NCBI GenBank assembly: GCA_900316925.1
Contig: ONEU01000155.1
Location: 1-21,575, forward strand
Length of the DNA stretch: 21,575 bases
Direction: 5' to 3'
Source: an uncultured Eubacteriales bacterium
GTDB taxonomy: Bacteria > Bacillota > Clostridia > Oscillospirales > Acutalibacteraceae
The notes beneath the pieces were generated by a model, which saw only the letters and a list, made by a program, of their open reading frames with translations, made no database searches and was not told the origin of the DNA. This document shows, piece after piece, positions 1-7,018 of the stretch. The translations under genes and the position numbers were made by a program. Within the stretch, counting starts at the first letter, position 1; every line of letters starts with the position of its first letter.

Positions 1-234
1 AAACGAAACTCAAATAATCCAAAAAAACAGCCAGCAAGCGCCCCGTCAAGGGGCGTGGCGGCGGACGTAGAAGTTTCACAGCCCTGCCGTGCCGGATGTT
101 AGCGACATAGCAGTTTCGCCTTAAACAAACAGAGTGAGCGCCGGCGAACGACAGCGTGACTACACAGCGGCGGGGCGCCGCAGCGAACGACAGCGTGACA
201 CGGGTGCGCAGGCTCTGCGCCGCCGACGAAGATG
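1..234. other. Noncoding GC-rich stretch upstream of the TraB-like gene
   Basis: I see no convincing gene here. The open frames on the minus strand are rich in His and Arg and run antisense into the downstream lipoprotein gene, so I treat them as shadows. The stretch holds a small hairpin (CGCCCC at 39-44 with GGGGCG at 50-55) and a 17-base direct repeat (144-160 and 183-199). The hairpin has no adjoining T-run on the plus strand. On the minus strand a run of seven T follows only after about ten further bases, so a minus-strand terminator for a gene beyond the window is possible but weak. Confidence 0.5.
144..199. repeat. 17-base direct repeat, two copies
   Basis: GCGAACGACAGCGTGAC occurs at 144-160 and again at 183-199, a period of 39 bases. 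The sequence between the copies is GC-rich and not coding. Two copies are too few for a CRISPR array. Function unknown. Confidence 0.6.
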
Positions 235-263
235 TTGACAAAATGGGAGGAATGGGATACAAT
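235..263 (+). promoter_or_regulatory. Sigma-A-type promoter for the TraB-like lipoprotein gene
   Basis: A perfect -35 box TTGACA (235-240) is followed by a 17-base spacer and TACAAT (258-263). Transcription would begin near 270, about 30 bases ahead of the ATG at 303. Confidence 0.75.
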
Positions 264-302
264 TTTGATAGAGGATGATGACGATGAAGAAAGGATGATT
301 TG

Positions 303-1490
303 ATGAAACCGTTGAAACGTCTTGCGTGTATGCTTGTGGCAGGTTTGATGACCGTGCCGCTGCTGACCGGCTGTGCGCCGGAGGAACCACAGGGAAACCT
401 GTATGATATTCTGAAAGTGGAACAATCCCCGGCAGTATCGGAAGGGGTCAGCCAGCAAAGCCCCGTAGAACAGTCTTCGGCCGTTTCCCAGATCAGTACG
501 GTGGAACAGCCCTCGACCGTTTCCCAGATCAGTACGGTGGAACAGTCCTCGGCCGTCTCCCAGATCAGTACGGTAGAGCAGTCTTCTGCGCCGTCTGCGT
601 CTACGGTCACGCCGGCAATGTGGCGCGTGAATGATAACCAGGGTCATTATTGCTATATGTTCGGCACCATTCATGCAGCGGATGATGAAGCACTCAATCT
701 GCCGGATTATTTCGAGAATGCGTATGCCGATAGTGAGGCAATCGCCGTGGAGATTGATATCAGTACGGTGATGAACGATCCCGCACAGATGAGCGATATG
801 ATGAAGTACCTGATGTACAGCGACGGTACGACGATCCAGGATCATATCTCTGCGGAGGTCTACAATGGCGTGACTACCGTGATGAAAAACAACTCTACGA
901 CCTATGTGGATCACATGTATGATAGCCTCACCCCGATGGCATGGTCGTCCCTGATGGACGGTCTTGTGCAGCAGAAATCCGGTCTGGATAGTGAAAAGGG
1001 CGTGGATATTACTCTGATCAACCGCGCCAAGAAGGATGGCAGACCGGTACTTGAGGTAGAGTCGATGGAACTGCAGCTCAAGATGTTTGAAAGGCTGTCG
1101 GATAAGATCGGCGAGCTGATGCTGATGAGCTATGCCACACAGGAGGTGTTTGACAGCCAGGTTGATGAATTGAAGGAGCTGTTTGCCAAATGGAAGCGGG
1201 GCGACCCGGTGACAGAGGATATTGACGAGAGCGCCCTGGCATTATTGGACAAGGAAACCCGTGAGGCGTTTGAGTACTATTATGAAGAGATGCTGGGCAA
1301 GCGCAATCCGGGGATGGCCGATAAGGTAGAGAGCTATCTGAAAGAGGGCAAAAAGGTGCTCGTGATGGTAGGAGCAGCCCACTTCTATGACAAAAACGGT
1401 CTGGTGAATCTCATGCGCCAGAGGGGCTATACGGTGACAAGGATCAGTCCGGCTGCCCGGAATGATACACAGGTCATCGGTGCCGATTGA
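303..1490 (+). CDS. TraB/GumN family lipoprotein
   Basis: Predicted surface lipoprotein of 395 aa. The N-terminus has a lysine/arginine start, a hydrophobic stretch and a lipobox-like LLTGC, so Cys would be lipidated and the protein tethered outside the membrane. Next comes a Ser/Thr/Gln-rich linker built from 12-residue repeats (about residues 57-100). The globular part then carries the two TraB/GumN-type marks: GTIH near the start of the domain and GAAHF near the end, preceded by a conserved RNPGM segment. GxxH motifs in this family are proposed metal or catalytic sites, but the bacterial proteins have no firmly known substrate; in eukaryotes and Enterococcus relatives link to pheromone shutdown or proteolysis. 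ATG 303 is chosen because AAAGGA (291-295 region) sits at the right distance; the TTG three bases upstream is less likely. It has its own promoter and a terminator after it, so it is probably monocistronic. Confidence 0.85.
   Translation: MKPLKRLACMLVAGLMTVPLLTGCAPEEPQGNLYDILKVEQSPAVSEGVSQQSPVEQSSAVSQISTVEQPSTVSQISTVEQSSAVSQISTVEQSSAPSASTVTPAMWRVNDNQGHYCYMFGTIHAADDEALNLPDYFENAYADSEAIAVEIDISTVMNDPAQMSDMMKYLMYSDGTTIQDHISAEVYNGVTTVMKNNSTTYVDHMYDSLTPMAWSSLMDGLVQQKSGLDSEKGVDITLINRAKKDGRPVLEVESMELQLKMFERLSDKIGELMLMSYATQEVFDSQVDELKELFAKWKRGDPVTEDIDESALALLDKETREAFEYYYEEMLGKRNPGMADKVESYLKEGKKVLVMVGAAHFYDKNGLVNLMRQRGYTVTRISPAARNDTQVIGAD
471..578 (+). repeat. Three tandem 36-base repeats coding a Ser/Thr/Gln linker
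   Basis: Three in-frame copies (471-506, 507-542, 543-578) encode the 12-residue unit QSSAVSQISTVE with small changes, followed by a partial fourth copy. The unit forms the stalk between the lipid anchor and the TraB/GumN domain. Near-identical tandem units of this kind can gain or lose copies by slippage, which would alter stalk length without breaking the frame. Confidence 0.85.
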
Positions 1491-1512
1491 ACCGGATCCC
1501 ACAAAACGGATA

Positions 1513-1553
1513 CGCCGGAGCGGCTGCAGAAGATGCGGCGGCTCCGGCGTTTT
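1513..1553 (+). terminator. Rho-independent terminator after the lipoprotein gene
   Basis: CGCCGGAGC (1513-1521) pairs perfectly with GCTCCGGCG (1541-1549), with a 19-base loop, followed by TTTT. The T-run is short, so efficiency may be moderate. Confidence 0.65.
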
Positions 1554-1661
1554 GCTGCTGCGGAGGGGAAAAAAAAATTTTGCGGGAAAATGACAGGGGT
1601 TTCGTGTCAAAATGCCTAAAAAAAATGAGGTCACTATGGCATTTTTCTTGTGGCTGATGCC

Positions 1662-1689
1662 TTGCAAATCCTCTATTTTTCGATATAAT
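1662..1689 (+). promoter_or_regulatory. Promoter of the dlt-like operon
   Basis: TTGCAA (1662-1667), a 16-base spacer and a perfect TATAAT (1684-1689). The start codon of the first gene is at 1738, preceded by AGGAGG at 1728-1733. No operator-like repeat is evident around it. Confidence 0.75.
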
Positions 1690-1737
1690 TAAACAGTAAG
1701 CATAAAAATTTTTCGTAGCGCAGGCACAGGAGGAACT

Positions 1738-3249
1738 ATGAAAACGATCACCGAAGATTTTGAAAAGACGGTGAAGGCTTTTCCGGAGCGTGTTGCTGTC
1801 CGGGACGAAGTCACCGCCCTGACCTATTCCGAACTGATGCTTCAGGCAAAAGCCATCGGCACGGTGCTGGCCGGTTTGAACAAGCGTCATGCCCCGATAG
1901 CACTCTGTCTGAAAAAATCACCGCTGTTGGTGGCAGCCATGCTGGGAACAGCATACAGCGGTAATTTCTATATTGTCGTGGATGATAAGATGCCGGTGGA
2001 ACGCATCAAAAGAACCTTCAGCGTGGTAGAACCTGCGGCTGTCATCACGGATGCATCCCTGACGGAGAATATCCGTGCCACCGGAACGCAGGCCCGGATC
2101 TTTCTTGCCGACGAGCTGCTCACCACCCCGCCGGATGAGGCGGTACTGGAAGCGGTCAGGGCAAGGATGATCGACACCGACCCGCTCTATTGTCTCTTTA
2201 CCTCCGGTTCGACGGGTGTCCCGAAGGGAACGATCATCTCCCACCGCAATGTGATGACCTATGTGGAGTGGGTGAGGGAGACCTTTGAGATCAGCGAGAC
2301 GACGGTATTCGGCAGTCAGACACCGTTCTATTTCAGTATGTCGATCACGGACCTGTTCACGACCCTGCATACCGGTGCGGAACTGGTAATCATCCCGAAG
2401 GCATATTTCTCCTTCCCGATCAAGCTGATCCAGTATCTCAACGAGCATCAGGTGAACACGATCTATTGGGTTCCTTCGGCGCTTTCGATCATTGCCAATC
2501 TTGACCTGTTCAAGTATGCGAAGCCCTCCTTCCTGCAGAAGGTACTGTTTGCAGGCGAGGTGATGCCCACCAAGCAGCTCAATTACTGGATGCGTCATCT
2601 GCCGGGGCTGCTCTATGCCAACCTTTTCGGACCTACCGAGACGACCGATATCTGCACCTACTATGTGGTGGACAGGCAGTTTGAGGACGGCGAATCCCTG
2701 CCGATCGGCAGAGCCTGCAATAACTGTGATGTCATGGTCATCAATAGCGACGGAGCCGAGAGTGCTGTGGGAGAAGAGGGCGAGCTTTATGTGAGAGGCT
2801 CCTTCCTGTCAAGCGGCTACTATCGGAATCCGGAGAAGACGGCGGAGGTCTTTGTGCAGAACCCGCTCAATCCGTACTATCCCGAGCCGGTGTACCGCAC
2901 GGGGGATATCGTGAAGTACAACGAGCGGGGGGAGCTGATCTACTGCGGCAGAAAGGACTTCCAGATCAAGCACATGGGTTACCGCATTGAACTGGGCGAG
3001 ATCGAAAACAATGCCGTGGCCGCCGAGGGCGTAGGTGTAGCTGCCTGTATCTTTGACGCGGCTGCCGACAGTCTCGTGATGGTCTATGAAGGCAAGATCA
3101 GTCAGGAAGAGCTGCTGGCTCATCTTAAACAGCGGGTGCCCGCCTACATGGTGCCCAACCGGCTCATCAAACTGTCCGCAATGCCATACAACAGCAACGG
3201 AAAGATTGACCGTGTGTGGCTGAAAGAACATCTCAATACTATGGAATAA
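1738..3249 (+). CDS. dltA: D-alanine--carrier protein ligase-like adenylating enzyme (DltA family)
   Basis: ANL-superfamily adenylating enzyme of 503 aa, the usual DltA length. By family it activates an amino acid (D-alanine in true DltA) with ATP and loads it on the phosphopantetheine of the carrier protein encoded next. Visible core motifs are TSGSTGVPKG (residues 155-164, phosphate loop), FGPTET (297-302), YRTGD (386-390), GRKDFQIK (404-411, the hinge) and NGKIDR (487-492), with the A10 lysine at 489. The enzyme acts in the cytoplasm as step one of envelope-polymer alanylation. The start at ATG 1738 follows AGGAGG. It heads a four-gene operon; the next gene begins 14 bases after its stop. 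The substrate cannot be read from sequence alone: the neighbour order and the type of acyltransferase differ from classical dltABCD, so another amino acid is possible. Confidence 0.85.
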   Translation: MKTITEDFEKTVKAFPERVAVRDEVTALTYSELMLQAKAIGTVLAGLNKRHAPIALCLKKSPLLVAAMLGTAYSGNFYIVVDDKMPVERIKRTFSVVEPAAVITDASLTENIRATGTQARIFLADELLTTPPDEAVLEAVRARMIDTDPLYCLFTSGSTGVPKGTIISHRNVMTYVEWVRETFEISETTVFGSQTPFYFSMSITDLFTTLHTGAELVIIPKAYFSFPIKLIQYLNEHQVNTIYWVPSALSIIANLDLFKYAKPSFLQKVLFAGEVMPTKQLNYWMRHLPGLLYANLFGPTETTDICTYYVVDRQFEDGESLPIGRACNNCDVMVINSDGAESAVGEEGELYVRGSFLSSGYYRNPEKTAEVFVQNPLNPYYPEPVYRTGDIVKYNERGELIYCGRKDFQIKHMGYRIELGEIENNAVAAEGVGVAACIFDAAADSLVMVYEGKISQEELLAHLKQRVPAYMVPNRLIKLSAMPYNSNGKIDRVWLKEHLNTME

Positions 3250-3263
3250 CGGAGGATATCAAT

Positions 3264-3488
3264 ATGGAAGATTTAATCAAGCTGCTCAATGAAGTGAAGC
3301 CCGGCGTAGACTTTACCAAGGAAAATGATCTCATCGGATCCGGTATTCTGGATTCCCTCAGCATCATCCAGTTGGTTACCCGCATCAACGACGAGTTTGA
3401 TGTGGAGATCACCCCCCTTGACCTTGTTCCCGAGAATTTTCAATCAGCAGAGACAATCTATGCAATGATTCAGAACGCAGAGGACTGA
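3264..3488 (+). CDS. dltC: D-alanyl carrier protein-like acyl carrier (DltC family)
   Basis: Small acyl carrier protein of 74 aa, close to the family's ~78. The phosphopantetheine attachment serine is visible in the GILDSLSI context (Ser31). It would carry the activated amino acid from the ligase to the membrane acyltransferase. ATG 3264 is chosen because GGAGG (3251-3255) stands just upstream; a longer frame beginning inside the ligase gene is not supported. The ribosome binding site of the next gene overlaps its stop codon, so translation is probably coupled. Confidence 0.85.
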   Translation: MEDLIKLLNEVKPGVDFTKENDLIGSGILDSLSIIQLVTRINDEFDVEITPLDLVPENFQSAETIYAMIQNAED

Positions 3489-3501
3489 GGAGGAAGCATC
3501 T

Positions 3502-5091
3502 TTGACATACGCAGCGTATATGAACTTTTTTGCGTTTGTCGGAATTGCCTTCCTGGTTTATCTGATTGTTCCCCTGAAACATAGATGGGTAACACTGTTG
3601 GCGGCAGGAGTTGTATTCTATCTTGTATTGAATGGATTCCTGACCGCCTTTTTGGCAGTTACCGTTGTTTCCGTATTTTTCTGTGCGAAGCAGCTCGAGA
3701 AGCTGCAGAACGGTTTCAATGCCAAGAAGAAGGAGCTTTCCAAGGACGAACGAAAGCAGCTCAAAAATGCCGTGACCAATAAGAAAAAGGCCGTCGTGGC
3801 ACTGGCGGTGGTCATCAATCTGGGAATCCTGGTGTTTTTGAAGTATTATAATTTCTTTGCCGGACAGATCTCCGCGTTATGGCAGGTGTGCGGGTTCAGC
3901 GGTTCCATGCCGGTGCTCCGGCTGCTGCTGCCGCTGGGTATTTCTTACTATACCCTGCAGGCCATCGGTTATGTGGTGGATGTGTACCGGGGACGGTGCG
4001 CTGCCGAGAAGAATCTCGGAAAGCTGGCACTGTTCATCAGCTTTTTCCCGCAGATGACGGAGGGTCCCATCGGCCGCTATCAGGACCTCGCTCCCCAGCT
4101 CACCCAGGGGCACCGCTATACCAATGAGAATTTCACCGGCGGTATGACGCTCATTCTGTGGGGTCTTTTCAAAAAAATGGTGATCTCCGACCGTGCTTCC
4201 TTCATGGCCAATACCGTCTTCAAAGACTATGAGTCATACAGCGGCACGATGGTTGTCGTGGCGGTCATTCTCTATACGATTCAGCTCTATACCGATTTCT
4301 CCGGCTGTATCGACATCATGTCCGGTACGGCGCGGCTCTTTGGCATACGCCTGGCGGATAACTTCCGGCAGCCCTTCTTTGCCAAATCGGTGGCAGAGTT
4401 CTGGCGCCGCTGGCACATCACCCTCGGCACCTGGTTCCAGGATTATGTGTTCTATCCCGTTTCACTCTCCACACCCTTCACCAAGCTCAGCAAAGCGTCC
4501 CAGAAGCATTTCAATAAGTTTTTCGGCGCCTTTGTGCCCACGGCGGCGGCATTGCTGATCGTCTGGCTCGGCACGGGTCTCTGGCACGGTGCGAGTACCA
4601 AGTATATCGTCTATGGTCTGTATTATTTTCTGCTCATCATGCTGGGAATGCTCTTTGAGCCGCTGGCAGTCAAGCTGTTTGCCAAGACGAAGATCAACCG
4701 CAAGGGTAAACTATGGGGCGGCATTGCCACGGTGCGGACCGTCCTGCTGGTTCTCATCGGCATGATGCTGTTCCGTGCCGGCAACGAAGGTGATTTTTTC
4801 AATATGCTGGGCATGGCGGTGACGAAATTCAATGTGACTGACCTGTTCAGCAAGCAGCTCTTTGAGCTTGGCACCGACGGACCTGATTTCCTGGTAATCT
4901 TTATCGGGGTTGTTCTGATGCTGGTGGTAGCGATCCTCAAGGAGCGGGGACATGACGTCCTCAAGTCGGTAGCGACAGGCAGACTGCCGCTGAAATGGGC
5001 CGTAATGATCGGACTGATTATGGCTGTGGTGATCTTCGGTGCCTACGGCGCATCCTATGCCCCGGTAGACCCCATCTATGCACAGTTTTAG
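3502..5091 (+). CDS. dltB: MBOAT family O-acyltransferase (DltB/AlgI-like)
   Basis: Polytopic membrane protein of 529 aa, longer than classical DltB (about 400 aa) and nearer to AlgI-type acyltransferases. It has many hydrophobic segments, the MBOAT signature FWRRWHITLGTWF (W304, H305) and the catalytic-type histidine in GLWHGAS (H362). By family it moves an acyl group from the cytoplasmic carrier across the membrane towards a polymer hydroxyl. The start is TTG at 3502: AGGAGG (3488-3493) lies 8 bases before it, while the first in-frame ATG (3520) would be 26 bases away. Its stop TAG runs into the GGAG ribosome binding site of the next gene. The gene symbol follows operon context; the motif wording is more AlgI-like than DltB-like, so the transferred group and acceptor remain open. 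Confidence 0.8.
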   Translation: MTYAAYMNFFAFVGIAFLVYLIVPLKHRWVTLLAAGVVFYLVLNGFLTAFLAVTVVSVFFCAKQLEKLQNGFNAKKKELSKDERKQLKNAVTNKKKAVVALAVVINLGILVFLKYYNFFAGQISALWQVCGFSGSMPVLRLLLPLGISYYTLQAIGYVVDVYRGRCAAEKNLGKLALFISFFPQMTEGPIGRYQDLAPQLTQGHRYTNENFTGGMTLILWGLFKKMVISDRASFMANTVFKDYESYSGTMVVVAVILYTIQLYTDFSGCIDIMSGTARLFGIRLADNFRQPFFAKSVAEFWRRWHITLGTWFQDYVFYPVSLSTPFTKLSKASQKHFNKFFGAFVPTAAALLIVWLGTGLWHGASTKYIVYGLYYFLLIMLGMLFEPLAVKLFAKTKINRKGKLWGGIATVRTVLLVLIGMMLFRAGNEGDFFNMLGMAVTKFNVTDLFSKQLFELGTDGPDFLVIFIGVVLMLVVAILKERGHDVLKSVATGRLPLKWAVMIGLIMAVVIFGAYGASYAPVDPIYAQF

Positions 5092-5099
5092 GAGTTATT

Positions 5100-6209
5100 A
5101 TGGAAAACGAAACGAAGACAGTTGAAAAAGAAGCCACCCCTGCCGCTTCCGGTTCAAAGGTGTGGTTCTATTCCAAAAAGGTGATCCGGACGCTCTGTTT
5201 CTTCCTGGTGATCGTCATCCTGCTGCTCTGTTCCGGCTTTGCGCTGAAGCCCAAGAACAATTCCCATAAGGACGGCGTGATCTATGAGCTTTCATGGGGA
5301 TTCCTGGCAGAGCCTGCCAACAGCATTGATGTGTTTTTCGCCGGTAACAGCGATAACTTTGCCTCGTTTTCACCCATCGAGATGTGGCGGGCATACGGCT
5401 TTCAGTCCTACACCTCGGGCTTCGGCCGTGAACGGGTGATGGATGTCTATTATTATCTGCAGGATATGCTGAAAACCCAGCACCCGAAGGTGGTGGTGCT
5501 GGAGACGGACTGCATTTTCTATAACATCGGGCGTGCGGAGGTGATCGGCGGCGCGGTAGAGCGGATGCTGTACCGGTATATGCCGGTATTTGAATACCAT
5601 GACCGCTGGAAGGATGTCAAGTGGGAGGATATGTTCCGGATGCCGGAATACACCTGGCGCTCACATACCCACGGACAGCGTGCTTCTGCCGAGGTGACGC
5701 CCTTTGAGGGGGAGCGGAAGATCGTCCCCTCAGACAAGGTCGCTTCCATTGACAAGGTGTCTCTCTTCTATCTGGAAGCCATCTGTAAGCTCTGCAAGGA
5801 CCATGATATAGATCTGGTATTTGCGTATGTGCCGTGCATCAAGGCGTGGACGTATGCCAAGCACAACGGGATCCAGAAGTTTGCGGATGAGCACGGCATT
5901 GAGTTCATTGACTACAACCTCATGGAAAAGGAGATCGGTCTTGACTGGACCAATGATACCCGTGACAAGGGCACGCACATGAATGTCTACGGAGCGAAGA
6001 AGGTCTCGCTGCATATCGGCCGCTATCTGGCGGATAAGTATCAGTTCAAGGATCTGCGTTCCGACGCGGCCCTTTCCAAGAGCTGGGCAAACGATTATCA
6101 GTATTATCTCAAGGAAATCCAGGAATCCAAGAACAAGCCCGAAGTCAAAGATAAATCGGAATCCAAGGATACATCCGGAGCCCAGGGTAAATCGGAATCC
6201 AAAAAGTGA
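5100..6209 (+). CDS. Membrane-anchored SGNH-hydrolase-like protein (DltD-like role)
   Basis: Protein of 369 aa with a short cytoplasmic N-terminus, one membrane segment (about residues 28-49) and an extracellular domain. The SGNH-type features are FFAGNSD (nucleophile-type Ser84) and a late DxxxH (Asp289, His293) in RDKGTHMNVYG, arranged as in SGNH acyltransferases or esterases. The last 30 residues are a Lys/Ser/Glu tail that looks like disordered wall-contacting sequence. Position after the MBOAT gene suggests the job DltD has: receiving or transferring the acyl group outside the cell. Start ATG 5100 overlaps the upstream operon spacing with GGAG at 5091-5094; the longer frame from 4995 overlaps the acyltransferase gene and is rejected. 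Not clearly a DltD orthologue; I infer the role from operon position plus SGNH motifs. Confidence 0.75.
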   Translation: MENETKTVEKEATPAASGSKVWFYSKKVIRTLCFFLVIVILLLCSGFALKPKNNSHKDGVIYELSWGFLAEPANSIDVFFAGNSDNFASFSPIEMWRAYGFQSYTSGFGRERVMDVYYYLQDMLKTQHPKVVVLETDCIFYNIGRAEVIGGAVERMLYRYMPVFEYHDRWKDVKWEDMFRMPEYTWRSHTHGQRASAEVTPFEGERKIVPSDKVASIDKVSLFYLEAICKLCKDHDIDLVFAYVPCIKAWTYAKHNGIQKFADEHGIEFIDYNLMEKEIGLDWTNDTRDKGTHMNVYGAKKVSLHIGRYLADKYQFKDLRSDAALSKSWANDYQYYLKEIQESKNKPEVKDKSESKDTSGAQGKSESKK

Positions 6210-6268
6210 TTCCTGTCAGCGGTTTGAGGAAGGGCGGAGTGAACTGCCCGTGAAACCGATTCCCAGGG

Positions 6269-6309
6269 AAAAGACCTCCTGCGGCGGAGCTGCCGTGGGA
6301 GGTCTTTTT
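6269..6309 (+). terminator. Terminator of the dlt-like operon
   Basis: AAAAGACCTCC (6269-6279) pairs perfectly with GGAGGTCTTTT (6298-6308); the 3' arm runs into five T. A strong intrinsic terminator about 60 bases after the operon's last stop. Confidence 0.9.
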
Positions 6310-6338
6310 GGCGAGAGGAAAAAAGCGGTTTGTGAATA

Positions 6339-6367
6339 TTGAGATTTTCATGTTTTTTTGTTATGAT
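6339..6367 (+). promoter_or_regulatory. Promoter of the TetR-type gene
   Basis: TTGAGA (6339-6344), a 17-base spacer and TATGAT (6362-6367). It lies between the dlt terminator and the regulator, so the regulator is transcribed on its own. Confidence 0.65.
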
Positions 6368-6401
6368 AAGTGTAACGACATGGTAAAGGAGTGTGCCGGA
6401 A

Positions 6402-6962
6402 GTGGACAGACGTTCTCTGAAAACACGAAAAGCCCTTTGTAAGGGATTGGAAGAGCTGCTGATTGAAAAGGAACTGCGACAGGTGACTGTGCAGGAGGTA
6501 GCAGATAAAGCGGATGTCAACCGTGTGACGTTTTATAAGCATTACCTGGATGTATATGATCTCTATGAAAAGATCGAGAAAGAGGTACTGTCGGAATTAG
6601 GGATTCTGGTGCTGGAGCTGGAGAATCTGCCGTCGGAAGATTGTCTGGCGAGGCTGATCGGCTATATCGACGAGAACCGCACGGTTTTCAAAATGATTTT
6701 CAGCCCGAATACCACAGGGCAGCTCAGGAATAAGCTTGCCAGGCTGATGCAGGGGATTTTCCGGCAGCTGCAGTCCGAGAAGCAGCACACGGAGCTGACC
6801 GACAGCAGGATGGATTATCAGAATTGCTATCGGTCGCAGGGGTGTATGGCGGTGATCGGCAAATGGGTCGTGGGTGACTTCAAGGAGCCGAAGGAATTTG
6901 TCATCCGGATCCTATCGGAGCTGGACGGCAATACCGAGAAATACATCTCTTCCCATCATTGA
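6402..6962 (+). CDS. TetR/AcrR family transcriptional regulator
   Basis: DNA-binding regulator of 186 aa. The N-terminus has the TetR helix-turn-helix: a first helix (RRSLKTRKALCKGLEELL), then VTVQEVADKADVNRVTFYKHY, which contains the recognition helix and the usual Y-x-H-Y end. The C-terminal half is helical and resembles the TetR_C_8 group; its ligand is unknown. Two GTG starts are possible, 6393 and 6402. AAAGGAG at 6385-6391 leaves 1 base before 6393 but 10 before 6402, so 6402 is preferred. It is in the same direction as the dlt-like operon but behind a terminator and its own promoter, and converges on the PP2C gene. Whether it controls either neighbour is not shown by the sequence; no clear operator palindrome was found. 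Confidence 0.85.
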   Translation: MDRRSLKTRKALCKGLEELLIEKELRQVTVQEVADKADVNRVTFYKHYLDVYDLYEKIEKEVLSELGILVLELENLPSEDCLARLIGYIDENRTVFKMIFSPNTTGQLRNKLARLMQGIFRQLQSEKQHTELTDSRMDYQNCYRSQGCMAVIGKWVVGDFKEPKEFVIRILSELDGNTEKYISSHH

Positions 6963-7018
6963 GTGCCGGTTGCAGAGAAGGGCAGCCGACAGATGCCGCA
7001 GCCGGAAAGTGACGGGAA

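Noticed and set aside
144..199. Possible CRISPR or phage-type repeat
   Set aside because: Only two 17-base copies, no cas genes and no further units.
99..914. Minus-strand open frame of 271 codons
   Set aside because: Antisense to the TraB-like lipoprotein gene, rich in His/Arg and Ser runs, no ribosome binding site; a shadow of the real gene.
4995..5099. Longer start for the SGNH-like protein
   Set aside because: It overlaps the acyltransferase gene in another frame, and ATG 5100 has a fitting GGAG site.
6966..7005. Hairpin between convergent TetR and PP2C genes
   Set aside because: CCGGTTGC can pair with GCAGCCGG with one wobble, but there is no T-run on either strand and the loop is long.
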